From Thermoleophilaceae bacterium (lineage in GTDB: Bacteria > Actinomycetota > Thermoleophilia > Solirubrobacterales > JACPNS01), in contig JAEMSX010000001.1 in the NCBI GenBank assembly GCA_016462645.1, forward strand, positions 127,999 through 191,998: a stretch of 64,000 nt of DNA, in the 5' to 3' direction. The position numbers and the translations under genes were made by a program. Position 1 is the first letter of the stretch; each line of letters begins with the position of its first letter. Under the pieces are notes generated by a model. It was not told the DNA's origin. It ran no database searches and saw nothing but the letters and a program-made list of their open reading frames with translations. Shown in pieces: positions 16,639 to 24,793 of this stretch.

Positions 16639-17634
16639 GTGGATGTCAAGTCTGTCACGGTCGCAGTACCGGTGCTCAACGGCGGTGAGCGCTTTCGTGA
16701 GTTGCTCAGCGCGCTCGCGGGGCAACGCAATGCCAAAGGCGTCGAGTACGAACTCCTGATCGTCGATTCAGGCTCGACCGACGGTTCGGTCGAAGCCGCG
16801 CGCGAAGCCGGCGCGCGCGTGATCGAGATCGACAAGTCCACCTTCCAGCACGGTCGCACTCGCAACATGGCGGTGGCCGAGGCCAAGGGAGAGGTCGTCG
16901 CGCTGCTGACCGACGACTCGGTTCCGGCCAGTGACAGCTGGCTCGACTCGATCGTCGAGGGCTTCGCGGTTGCCGACGATGTGGCGCTCGTCTGGGGTCC
17001 GCAGTTCACGCTGCCCGATCACCCCCACTACGTGCGGCGCGAACAGGACGAGCACTTCGCGCTCTGGGGCAAGGACGATCGCATCGAGATCCAGCGCATC
17101 GGCGAGGGCGCCGAGGGGCTGGCCGAGTACGAGGCGAACCAGGGCTTCTTCGCCTACTTCTCCGACGCAAACGGAGCGGTCGCCAAGTGGGCCTGGAAGG
17201 ACCACCCGTACCGCGAGGTTCCCTACGCCGAAGATCAGCTGATCGCGCGCGAGATGCTCGAAGCCGGCTTCGCCAAGGTGTTCCACGCCGGCGCCGCGGT
17301 CGAGCACTCGCACAACTTCGGCGTGATCGGCTCGATGAAGCGATCGTTCGACGACTACCGCGGGCTGCTTGAGGTGCTGGGTTTCCGGTCCTCGATCGGC
17401 GTGCGCTCGGGAGCGCGTGCCGTGATCGGCCTGACCAGGCGCGACCGCGCGCTGCTCCGATTTGAAGGCGCGCACGGCAGCGCGCTGCTGCTCGGCACGC
17501 TCACCAGCCTGCGCCATCACACGCTGCGCATCATCGCCGAGTTCCTGGCCGCGCGCGCCGACCGACTGCCGGACTGGCTCACGCGACGGCTCTCGAAGGA
17601 AGGCCGTCCGGGCGTCAACCCCGTATCGCTCTGA
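16639..17634 (+). CDS. family 2 glycosyltransferase, rhamnosyltransferase-like
   Basis: 331 residues, GT-A fold. VAVPVLNGGERF opens the nucleotide-sugar domain, IVDSGSTDGS follows, the DxD-like site is LLTDDSVPAS, and the GHGRTRN-type motif (HGRTRNMAV) is common in RfbF-like rhamnosyltransferases. Cytoplasmic, expected to add a sugar to a lipid-linked or growing chain. GTG 16639 is the first start after an in-frame stop. Its N-terminal domain is a clear paralogue of the first half of the fusion protein at 18587-20680. First of three rightward genes. Confidence 0.85.
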   Translation: MDVKSVTVAVPVLNGGERFRELLSALAGQRNAKGVEYELLIVDSGSTDGSVEAAREAGARVIEIDKSTFQHGRTRNMAVAEAKGEVVALLTDDSVPASDSWLDSIVEGFAVADDVALVWGPQFTLPDHPHYVRREQDEHFALWGKDDRIEIQRIGEGAEGLAEYEANQGFFAYFSDANGAVAKWAWKDHPYREVPYAEDQLIAREMLEAGFAKVFHAGAAVEHSHNFGVIGSMKRSFDDYRGLLEVLGFRSSIGVRSGARAVIGLTRRDRALLRFEGAHGSALLLGTLTSLRHHTLRIIAEFLAARADRLPDWLTRRLSKEGRPGVNPVSL

Positions 17635-17662
17635 CAGCGCACCCCGCTGGTAGGGTTTTTTC

Positions 17663-18577
17663 GTGGCCGAGGTAAGCGCAGAGGCGACCGAAACCGCCCC
17701 CCAGGAGGGCGCAGTTTTGAATGGGTCAAGTCCCGATCAGTCGCCCCCGGCGCCGCCCGCCCCGCCGGCAATCGCCGACGAGGCCGTGGCCGCAGCAGAG
17801 CGCATCGCCTTCCTCGCGCTCGCCAGCGAGCTCGCCCGCGGTCGCAACGTCCTCGTGATCGATGACGGAGCGAGCGCACTCGCCGGGATCGCCGCCCATC
17901 TCGACTCGACCGAGATCGGCGCGCTCGACACTCCGGCCGACGGCGCATACGACCTGGTCGTGGCCGATCTGATCGTGGCCGACGACGGCGCGGCCTTCGG
18001 CGTGCCGCAACTCGCGCGGATCGTCGGCGCTGAGGCCGGCGTCGCGCTGCTGCGCGTGCCCAACCGGCCAGAGTTCGCGCCCCTGCTGGACGCCTTCACC
18101 GCGACCTTCGCGCGCACCCTCACGCTGCGCCAGCACAACTGGGTCGCGTCCGCGCTGCTCGACGACGCAATGTTCGCCAACGACGACCCCTCGCGCGCGG
18201 TCGCCGCATCGGTGCGCAAGATGGCCGCAGCCCAGCCGGGCGATGAGCTCTATCAAGTAGTGATCGGCGCGCACGGCGCCTTCCCGGACTTCCGCCCGCA
18301 GCTCGCGATGACCCGCAGCGTCGTGTTGCGCGAGATGATCGCCGAGCTGCAGATCACGCGTGAGCGCGCCGAGGCCGAACTCGTCGACGCGAAGGCCGAG
18401 AACGTCGATCAGGCCGCCCGCATCCGTGAACTCGAGGAAGAACTCGCCTGGTACGACGAGCACAACCTCGCGGTTCGCGCCACTGTCGAGGCCAAGCCCT
18501 GGGCGATGAACCTGTTGTCGCTCTGGAGCTCGATCGTCTCGATCACCAGCCGCGCGCGCAACGTCCTGCGCGGATAG
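17663..18577 (+). CDS. degenerate methyltransferase-like domain plus coiled coil
   Basis: 304 residues, function not recognised. A Pro/Ala-rich N-terminus (about 20-40) precedes a Rossmann-like region: RNVLVIDDGAS (about 60), then a YDLVVADLIV strand (about 95), which is the spacing of a class I methyltransferase but without the glycine-rich SAM loop. A long charged helix (about 215-275, ITRERAEAELVDAKAENVD) is probably coiled coil, and the C-terminus (about 280-304) is amphipathic. It sits between two related glycosyltransferases, 28 bp after one and 9 bp before the other. It may be a scaffold or chain-length partner rather than an enzyme (inference). Confidence 0.5.
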   Translation: MAEVSAEATETAPQEGAVLNGSSPDQSPPAPPAPPAIADEAVAAAERIAFLALASELARGRNVLVIDDGASALAGIAAHLDSTEIGALDTPADGAYDLVVADLIVADDGAAFGVPQLARIVGAEAGVALLRVPNRPEFAPLLDAFTATFARTLTLRQHNWVASALLDDAMFANDDPSRAVAASVRKMAAAQPGDELYQVVIGAHGAFPDFRPQLAMTRSVVLREMIAELQITRERAEAELVDAKAENVDQAARIRELEEELAWYDEHNLAVRATVEAKPWAMNLLSLWSSIVSITSRARNVLRG

Positions 18578-18586
18578 GCGCTGCCG

Positions 18587-20680
18587 ATGATCTCCGTCGT
18601 CATCCCCGTGCTCAACGGGGCAGAGTTTCTGGACGAAGTGCTCGGCGCGGTGACCGGCCAGGTGATCGACGAGCCGTTCGAGGTGCTCGTGATCGACTCC
18701 GGTTCGACCGACGGCTCACTCGAGATCGTCGCGTCGCACCCGGGAGTGCGACTGATCGAGATCGACAAGTCGGAGTTCGGTCACGGGCGCACGCGCAACC
18801 TCGGCGTGCAGAACACGACCGGCGAGTTGATCGCTTTTCTCACCCAGGATGCGACGCCGGCGAGCGAGCACTGGCTCTCGGCCTACCGCGACGCCTTTCG
18901 GCTGGCGGACAACGTCGGCGCAGCGTTCGGTCCGCATCTGCCGCGGACGGGCGTCAGTCCGATCATGGCCCGCCTGCTGCGCGACCACTTTCACCAGTTC
19001 GGCGGTGCGGATGGTCAGCCGGTGCTGCAGGGCGCAGATGGTCCGATCTTCCTCTCGAACTCCAACTCATGCATCGCGCGCGCAGCCTGGGAGCAGACGC
19101 CGTTCCGCGACATCGCCTACGCCGAGGATCAGGCGTTCGGCGTGGACATCCTGCGCGGCGGTTGGCTGAAGGCCTACGTGCCGGGCGCGGCCGCGCTGCA
19201 CTCCCACGACTACGGCATGGCCGAATCGTTCAAGCGCTACTTCGATGAGTACCGCGGCCTCAACGACAGCGTCGGCGAACGCACCGAGGCCTCTGCGAGC
19301 AAGGCCTTCGAGATCATCGCGAGCTCGGTCGCCGAGGACCAGAAGTACCTTGAGGAGCTTGGCCAGCCTGCCTGGCGGCGCGCGGTCTGGGGCGCGCGCA
19401 GCGCGGTTTACCACACCGGTCGCGTGGGATTTGGTGGATTGGGCGCGCGGGCGAACCGGCTTCCGGCGCGCGTTCGTGAGGCGCTTTCTTTTGAGGGACG
19501 GGGCGACGGCGTGAGCGTCGAGATCCCGCCCTCTGGTCGCCTGCCGTTCGAGGATGTGCTTGAGGTCGAGCGCGAGGGCGTCGTGCCGCTGGTGCCCGGT
19601 GACGGACTGGGCAAGCCGATGCACGTCGCGTGGGTCGTTCCTCCGTTCGGCATCGGCGGCGGCGGCCACACCACGATCTTCCGGATGGTGCGGGCGCTCG
19701 AGCAGGCCGGGCACCGCTGCTCGATCTGGGTCCATGACCCGATCGGAGTGGACGGCAGCGCGGCGGGCACGATGCGCAAGCGCATCTCCGATCACTACTT
19801 CCGGATCGACGCGCCGGTGCACACCGGCTTTGAGGACTGGCGCGGCGCCGACGTTGCGATCGCGACCGGCTGGGACACGGTTTACAGAGTCGTGCGCCTG
19901 GAGGACTGCGTGGCGCGCGCCTACTTCGTGCAGGACCACGAGCCCGAGTTCTACGCCAATTCCTCGAAGGCGCTGTTTGCCGAGCGCAGCTACAAGTTCG
20001 GACTGCCGTGCATCTGCGCGAGCCCGTGGCTTGCCGAGATCGTGCGCGAACGCTACGGCGCCACCGCGACGCCGTTCATGCTCGGCGTCGACGCCGATGA
20101 GTACTCGCCGATCGGCACGCCGCGCCGAACCGACACCATTGCGTTCTACGCGCGCACGTTCACGGAGCGCCGAGCGGTGGAGCTCGGACTGTTGGCACTG
20201 GAAGAGGTGCAGCGCCAGCGTCCGCACACGCGGATCGCGTTGTACGGAACCCACGCGATGGTGCACGTGCCGTTCACGTATGAGCACATCGGCGTCGTCA
20301 GCCCGGCGCGGCTGCAGCGGCTCTACAGCGAGGCGACCGTCGGCCTCAGCCTGTCGCTCACGAACTATTCGCTGATCCCGCAGGAGATGATGGCCTGCGG
20401 TCTGCCGGTCGTGGAGCTTGCCGGGCGCGCCTGCGAGGGGGTCTTCGGCGACGATGGCCGCGTGATCTCGTTGGCGCAGCCTGACCCGGTCGACATCGCG
20501 AACCACATCTTGGAACTGCTCGACGATCCCGCTCGCGCCGCAGCGCAGTCAGACGCCGGCCTCGCCTTCGCCCGCGAACACACCTGGGACGTCGCAACCG
20601 CCACAGTCGTCGGAGCCCTGGAGAAACTCCACGCCGAGTCGTCCCCACCCCAACCCTGGGCCGCCGGCTCCCTCATCTAA
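18587..20680 (+). CDS. GT2 - WsaF-like GT4 fusion glycosyltransferase
   Basis: 697 residues with two catalytic units. Residues 1 to about 300 form a GT2 domain (SVVIPVLNGAEF, VIDSGSTDGSLE, GHGRTRNLGV, AYAEDQAFG) related to the enzyme at 16639. From about 344 a GT-B domain starts with HVAWVVPPFGIGGGGHTT. It contains YFVQDHEPEFYAN and CASPWLAEIV, which resemble the rhamnosyltransferase WsaF, and ends with LTNYSLIPQEMMACGLP in the donor site. A single chain could add two successive residues, plausibly deoxyhexoses given the nearby rhamnose and fucose genes (inferred). It ends at a strong shared terminator. Confidence 0.82.
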   Translation: MISVVIPVLNGAEFLDEVLGAVTGQVIDEPFEVLVIDSGSTDGSLEIVASHPGVRLIEIDKSEFGHGRTRNLGVQNTTGELIAFLTQDATPASEHWLSAYRDAFRLADNVGAAFGPHLPRTGVSPIMARLLRDHFHQFGGADGQPVLQGADGPIFLSNSNSCIARAAWEQTPFRDIAYAEDQAFGVDILRGGWLKAYVPGAAALHSHDYGMAESFKRYFDEYRGLNDSVGERTEASASKAFEIIASSVAEDQKYLEELGQPAWRRAVWGARSAVYHTGRVGFGGLGARANRLPARVREALSFEGRGDGVSVEIPPSGRLPFEDVLEVEREGVVPLVPGDGLGKPMHVAWVVPPFGIGGGGHTTIFRMVRALEQAGHRCSIWVHDPIGVDGSAAGTMRKRISDHYFRIDAPVHTGFEDWRGADVAIATGWDTVYRVVRLEDCVARAYFVQDHEPEFYANSSKALFAERSYKFGLPCICASPWLAEIVRERYGATATPFMLGVDADEYSPIGTPRRTDTIAFYARTFTERRAVELGLLALEEVQRQRPHTRIALYGTHAMVHVPFTYEHIGVVSPARLQRLYSEATVGLSLSLTNYSLIPQEMMACGLPVVELAGRACEGVFGDDGRVISLAQPDPVDIANHILELLDDPARAAAQSDAGLAFAREHTWDVATATVVGALEKLHAESSPPQPWAAGSLI

Positions 20681-20699
20681 CGGTTCTAAGCCAAAAACT

Positions 20700-20746
20700 G
20701 CCCCAACGTACGACGTGCCACACCTCGGCACGTCGTACGTTGGGGC
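20700..20746. terminator. bidirectional terminator, 20-bp perfect stem
   Basis: Arms 20700-20719 and 20727-20746 are exact reverse complements with a 7-nt loop. It sits between two convergent genes (stops at 20680 and 20761). No long T-run, but the stem is the longest perfect one in the window. Confidence 0.8.
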
Positions 20747-20760
20747 GGAGAATGACTTGG

Positions 20761-21555
20761 CTATGGGGTTGAGCGTTTTCGCCAGAGTTTGATGGCGCGG
20801 TAGATCAGGACGATGACGCGGCTGAGGAGTTGGTTCACTGCGACGGCGATCGGGTGGCCATTGCCGTTCTCGCGCGCGTTCTGGGCGTGTTCCTTGAACT
20901 GCGTCTCGAAGCCGGTGATGCTCAAGGATCCCTCGCCCATGCGGAAGCGCGCAACGGGCTCGCGCACGAAGGCCGGCGCGCCGCGGCGACCCAGCCGCAA
21001 CCACAGGTCGTAGTCGGCGCTGTACTTGAAGCGCACGTCGAGCGCCCCGATCTCCTGCAAAACAGACCGCCGCACAAAGGTTGCCGGCGACGAAACGAAG
21101 TTGTTCGTCAAGTGCAACCGAAACGAATAGTGCCGAAGCAAGAAGTCCTTGTAGGCCGTCACAAAACGACGAGATTCACGCCCCTCTTCGCCGATAATCC
21201 CGCAACGCCCCACAACCCATTCAGCGTCGGGCGAAGCCTCATAAGCAGCAGCGACCGCCGCCAGCGCCCCAGGCTCATACAAGTCGTCGGCGTTCAGCCA
21301 ACCAATCAACTCACCGGTCGCCATCCCCACGCCCTTGTTGAACGCATCCGACAGCCCATCGTCGGGCTCGCTCACGAATCTCAACCGCCCAGCTGCGGCT
21401 TCTTCCTCGAGGAGTTCGAGGGTTCCATCGGTCGAACCCCCATCGACCACGACGTGCTCCAGCGGATAGTCCTGCCCCTGAATACTCGCCAACGTCTCCC
21501 GAATAGTCGAGATCGCATTGAAAGTCGGGGTGACGATTGTGAAGCTGGTCGCCAC
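20761..21555 (-). CDS. family 2 glycosyltransferase
   Basis: 264 residues, GT-A fold. FTIVTPTFNAISTI starts the donor domain, VVDGGSTDGTLE follows, the metal-binding motif is WLNADDLYEP (about 88-97), and YSADYDLWLRL (about 182-192) holds the acceptor-side acidic residues. A short basic C-terminus (LWRKRS) may touch the membrane. GTG start. Expected to transfer a hexose during polysaccharide assembly; specificity unknown. It lies 11 bp after gmd on the same strand, so the two probably share a transcript. Confidence 0.85.
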   Translation of the reverse strand: MATSFTIVTPTFNAISTIRETLASIQGQDYPLEHVVVDGGSTDGTLELLEEEAAAGRLRFVSEPDDGLSDAFNKGVGMATGELIGWLNADDLYEPGALAAVAAAYEASPDAEWVVGRCGIIGEEGRESRRFVTAYKDFLLRHYSFRLHLTNNFVSSPATFVRRSVLQEIGALDVRFKYSADYDLWLRLGRRGAPAFVREPVARFRMGEGSLSITGFETQFKEHAQNARENGNGHPIAVAVNQLLSRVIVLIYRAIKLWRKRSTP

Positions 21556-21566
21556 CCCGATCTCTC

Positions 21567-22580
21567 CTACTGCTCGAGTGTGCCGCTGGCCTTTTGGCGT
21601 TCGACGTCTTCGACGTCGGCGTCGACCATCATGTCGACGAGACCTTCAAACGTGACCTTCGGCTTCCAACCGAGCTTCTGCTCGGCGCGCGACGGGTCAC
21701 CGATCAACAGGTCGACCTCGGTCGGGCGGAAGTAGCGCGGATCGACCTCGACGTACTCCTCGTAGTTCAGCCCGACGCGTGAGAACGCGCGATCGACGAA
21801 CTCGCGAACCGTGTGCGTCTCGCCAGTGGCGATCACGTAGTCGGCCGGCTCATCCTGCTGGAGCATCAGCCATTGCGCCTCGACGTAGTCGCCGGCAAAA
21901 CCCCAGTCGCGCTTGGCCTCGAGGTTGCCGAGGTAGAGCTTGTCCTGAACGCCGGCCTTGATGCGCGCGACGGCGCGGGTGATCTTGCGCGTCACGAACG
22001 TCTCGCCACGGCGCGGCGATTCGTGGTTGAAGAGAATGCCGTTGCTGGCGTGCAGTCCGTAGCCCTCGCGGTAGTTGACCACGATCCAGTACGCGTAGAG
22101 CTTCGCCACGGCATACGGGCTGCGCGGGTAGAAGGGCGTGTCCTCGTTCTGCGGTACGGCCTGGACCAGCCCGTAGAGCTCGCTTGAAGACGCCTGGTAG
22201 AACCGCGCGGGGACCTCGGTCTCGCGGATCGCCTCAAGCAGGCGCAGGGCGCCGAGACCGGTGACTTCACCGGTGTACTCAGGGATCTCGAAGGAGACCT
22301 TGACGTGGGACTGTGCTGCAAGGTTGTAGATCTCATCCGGCGCGACCTTCTCGAGCACGCGATTCAGCGACGAAGCGTCGTTCAGGTCGCCGTAGTGCAG
22401 GTGGAGGTCGGTGGTCTGCTTGAACGGATCCGAGTAGATGTGGTCGATCCGCTGCGTGTTGATGGAGCTCGACCGGCGGATGAGGCCGTGGACCTCATAC
22501 CCCTTCTCAAGGAGCAGGTCGGCGAGGTAGCTGCCGTCCTGGCCGGTGATTCCGGTGATAAGTGCCTTTTTTGTAGCCAT
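21567..22580 (-). CDS. gmd: GDP-mannose 4,6-dehydratase
   Basis: 337 residues. Converts GDP-D-mannose to GDP-4-keto-6-deoxy-D-mannose, the branch point for GDP-L-fucose, GDP-D-rhamnose and GDP-colitose. Rossmann motif [14 protein letters not shown] (about 9-22), [12 protein letters not shown], the SSSELYG catalytic Ser/Glu, SPYAVAK Tyr/Lys, and the Gmd-specific [16 protein letters not shown] and [17 protein letters not shown] 22580 is chosen over an in-frame upstream extension because the fold starts there. Its start codon is only 2 bp from the start of a divergent Gmd homologue, an unusually tight head-to-head pair. Confidence 0.93.
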   Translation of the reverse strand: MATKKALITGITGQDGSYLADLLLEKGYEVHGLIRRSSSINTQRIDHIYSDPFKQTTDLHLHYGDLNDASSLNRVLEKVAPDEIYNLAAQSHVKVSFEIPEYTGEVTGLGALRLLEAIRETEVPARFYQASSSELYGLVQAVPQNEDTPFYPRSPYAVAKLYAYWIVVNYREGYGLHASNGILFNHESPRRGETFVTRKITRAVARIKAGVQDKLYLGNLEAKRDWGFAGDYVEAQWLMLQQDEPADYVIATGETHTVREFVDRAFSRVGLNYEEYVEVDPRYFRPTEVDLLIGDPSRAEQKLGWKPKVTFEGLVDMMVDADVEDVERQKASGTLEQ

Positions 22581-22582
22581 AA

Positions 22583-23596
22583 GTGGAGCGTACAATTGCA
22601 CACATCGCCGACGCGACCGAAAACCACGCCGCCGACGCGGCACCGCGTCGTGCGCTGATCACGGGAATCGGCGGCCAGGACGGGAGCTATCTCACCGAGA
22701 TTCTGCTTGCACGCGGCTACACCGTCAGCGGCGTCGTCGAACGCGACCCGGCGATCAGGCGCTCGAACCTCACCGCCGTGCAGGACCAGATCGATCTGCA
22801 CACGATCGACCTGACCGACCGCGACGCAGTCGACGCCCTGGTCTCGGGCTGCGCTCCGCATGAGATCTACAACCTCGCTGCGCCTTCGTTCGTGCCGGCA
22901 TCCTGGGACGACCCGACCGCGACGCTCGATTTCATGAGCGGATCGACCGTGCGCCTGCTGGACGCGATCGTGCGTCTGACGCCGGAGACGCGCTACTTCC
23001 AGGCCAGCTCAAGTGAAATCTTCCGCGGCACCGATCAGTCGCCGCAGAACGAGGAGACGACGCCGCGGCCGATCTCACCGTACGGAGTGGGCAAGCTCGC
23101 GGGCCACGGCCTGGTCAACTCATTCCGCGTCGAGCACGGGGTCTTCGCCTGTTCGGGCATCCTCTTCAACCACGAATCGCCGCGCCGACCGGTCGACTTC
23201 GTGACGCGCAAGATCGTCAACGGCGCGGCAAGGATCAAACGCGGCGAACTCGACAAGCTGCAGCTCGGCGACCTCTCGGCCAAGCGCGACTGGGGCTACG
23301 CCCCGGACTACGTCGAGGCGATGTGGAAGATGCTGCAGGTCGAGGAGCCCGACGACTACGTGCTCGCGACCGGCAAGCTGCACACCGTCGAGCAGCTCGT
23401 CGAGGCGGCCTTCGCGGAGTTCGACCTCGACCCGAAGGAATACGTCGTGACCGACCCGAACTTCTTGCGCAAGGCCGACGAGGCGCTGCTCGTCGGCGAT
23501 CCGACCCGCGCGGCCGAGAAGCTCGGCTGGAGCGCGACGACCTCGTTCGAAGAGATGATTGCGATCATGGCCGCGGCGGAGCTGGCGGGCGACTGA
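22583..23596 (+). CDS. second GDP-mannose 4,6-dehydratase-like protein
   Basis: 337 residues, clearly a Gmd homologue: [14 protein letters not shown] (about 28-41), [27 protein letters not shown] (Tyr about 166), [16 protein letters not shown] and [16 protein letters not shown]. It differs from its neighbour in an extra N-terminal leader of about 24 residues and in several substrate-pocket positions, so it may act on another GDP-sugar or support the first enzyme. GTG 22583 is forced by an in-frame stop directly before it. The glycosyltransferase gene follows after 5 bp, so both are probably co-transcribed. Confidence 0.82.
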   Translation: MERTIAHIADATENHAADAAPRRALITGIGGQDGSYLTEILLARGYTVSGVVERDPAIRRSNLTAVQDQIDLHTIDLTDRDAVDALVSGCAPHEIYNLAAPSFVPASWDDPTATLDFMSGSTVRLLDAIVRLTPETRYFQASSSEIFRGTDQSPQNEETTPRPISPYGVGKLAGHGLVNSFRVEHGVFACSGILFNHESPRRPVDFVTRKIVNGAARIKRGELDKLQLGDLSAKRDWGYAPDYVEAMWKMLQVEEPDDYVLATGKLHTVEQLVEAAFAEFDLDPKEYVVTDPNFLRKADEALLVGDPTRAAEKLGWSATTSFEEMIAIMAAAELAGD

Positions 23597-23601
23597 GCGC
23601 G

Positions 23602-24726
23602 ATGCGCGTCGGCCTGAACCTCCTCTACCTGGTGCCCGAGGAGGTCGGCGGCTCGGAGATCTACGCGCGCGAGCTGATCGCGGCGCTCGCCGCTGAAGAG
23701 CCCGACTGGGAGTTCGTGGTCTTCTGCGGGCGCGAAGCGTCGGCGGTGCTTCCGGATGACTCGTGGCCGAGCAATGTGCGTGTGCGCGAACTCGGCTTCA
23801 ACGCGCGCAACAAGCCGGCGCGCCTGGCCTGGGAGCTGCTCGCGCTGCCGCGCGCCGCGAAGCGGGAGAAGATCGAGCTGATGCACAGCCTCGGCCAGAC
23901 CACGCCATGGTGGGGCTGCGGGACGCGCGTCGTGACGATCCTCGATCTGATTTATCACCACTATCCGGCGACGTTTCCCAGGGCGGCACAGCGCGGCCTC
24001 GAGTTCGTGATCCCGCGCGGCGCGCGGCGCGCCGACAGGATCGTCGCAATCTCTGCGGCCACCGCGGACGACCTCGCCGCGAGTTACGGAATCGACCGCG
24101 CGAAGATCGACGTGACGCTGCTCGGCGCGGGATTCGCTGAAGCCCCGCGCATCAGCTCGCGCGCGGAGATCGCAGAGACAATCGGTCTGCCGGCGGGGGA
24201 GTTTGCACTCAGCGTCGCCTCCGGACACGAACACAAGAACATCCCGCGACTGCTCAAGGCCTTCGCGTCGCTCGGCGCGGGCCGCAGGCTCGTCGTGGTC
24301 GGACGCTCGGGCCTCGAAGACGAGCAGCTCGCGGCGACAGCGACGGAACTTGGAATCGCCGATCGCGTGATCTTCACCGGCTGGGTCGATGAAGCAACGC
24401 TCGAAGGCCTCTACCGCGAGGCCGAGCTGTTCGTCTATCCCACCCTGATGGAGGGCTTCGGGCTGCCCGTGCTCGAGGCGATGCACCGGGGCCTGCCGGT
24501 GGCGTGCTCGAACGTCTCGTCGCTCCCGGAAGTCGCCGGCGACGCCGCTCTGACGTTCAACCCGCTCGACGAATCTGCGATCGCGGAAGCCCTCGAACGC
24601 CTCTTCACCGATGCCGATCTGCGCGCCGAACTCACGGTCCTCGGGCGCGCCCAGGCCGCCCGGTTCACGTGGCAACGCTGCGCCGAGGACACGCTCTCGA
24701 GCTACCGAATCGCGCTCGCTCAGTGA
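23602..24726 (+). CDS. family 4 glycosyltransferase
   Basis: 374 residues, GT-B fold, retaining. N-terminal [21 protein letters not shown] binds the acceptor side. The C-terminal donor domain has SVASGHEHKNIPRLLKAF (about 205), FTGWVDEATLEGLYREAEL and the EX7E motif EGFGLPVLE at about 283-291. It resembles the protein at 32267-33409 in the first 15 residues ([19 protein letters not shown]) and in overall length, so the two are paralogues. Start ATG 23602 lies 5 bp after the Gmd-like gene. Confidence 0.88.
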   Translation: MRVGLNLLYLVPEEVGGSEIYARELIAALAAEEPDWEFVVFCGREASAVLPDDSWPSNVRVRELGFNARNKPARLAWELLALPRAAKREKIELMHSLGQTTPWWGCGTRVVTILDLIYHHYPATFPRAAQRGLEFVIPRGARRADRIVAISAATADDLAASYGIDRAKIDVTLLGAGFAEAPRISSRAEIAETIGLPAGEFALSVASGHEHKNIPRLLKAFASLGAGRRLVVVGRSGLEDEQLAATATELGIADRVIFTGWVDEATLEGLYREAELFVYPTLMEGFGLPVLEAMHRGLPVACSNVSSLPEVAGDAALTFNPLDESAIAEALERLFTDADLRAELTVLGRAQAARFTWQRCAEDTLSSYRIALAQ

Positions 24727-24793
24727 GTGTTCTCACCTAGACGCTGCGGATAGTCTTTGCGGCGCTCTTCACCCCGATGCGCACCCCGATTCT

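Noticed and set aside
19067-20506. 479-codon minus-strand frame opposite the fusion glycosyltransferase
   Set aside because: No motif, biased composition, and it overlaps a well-supported gene completely.
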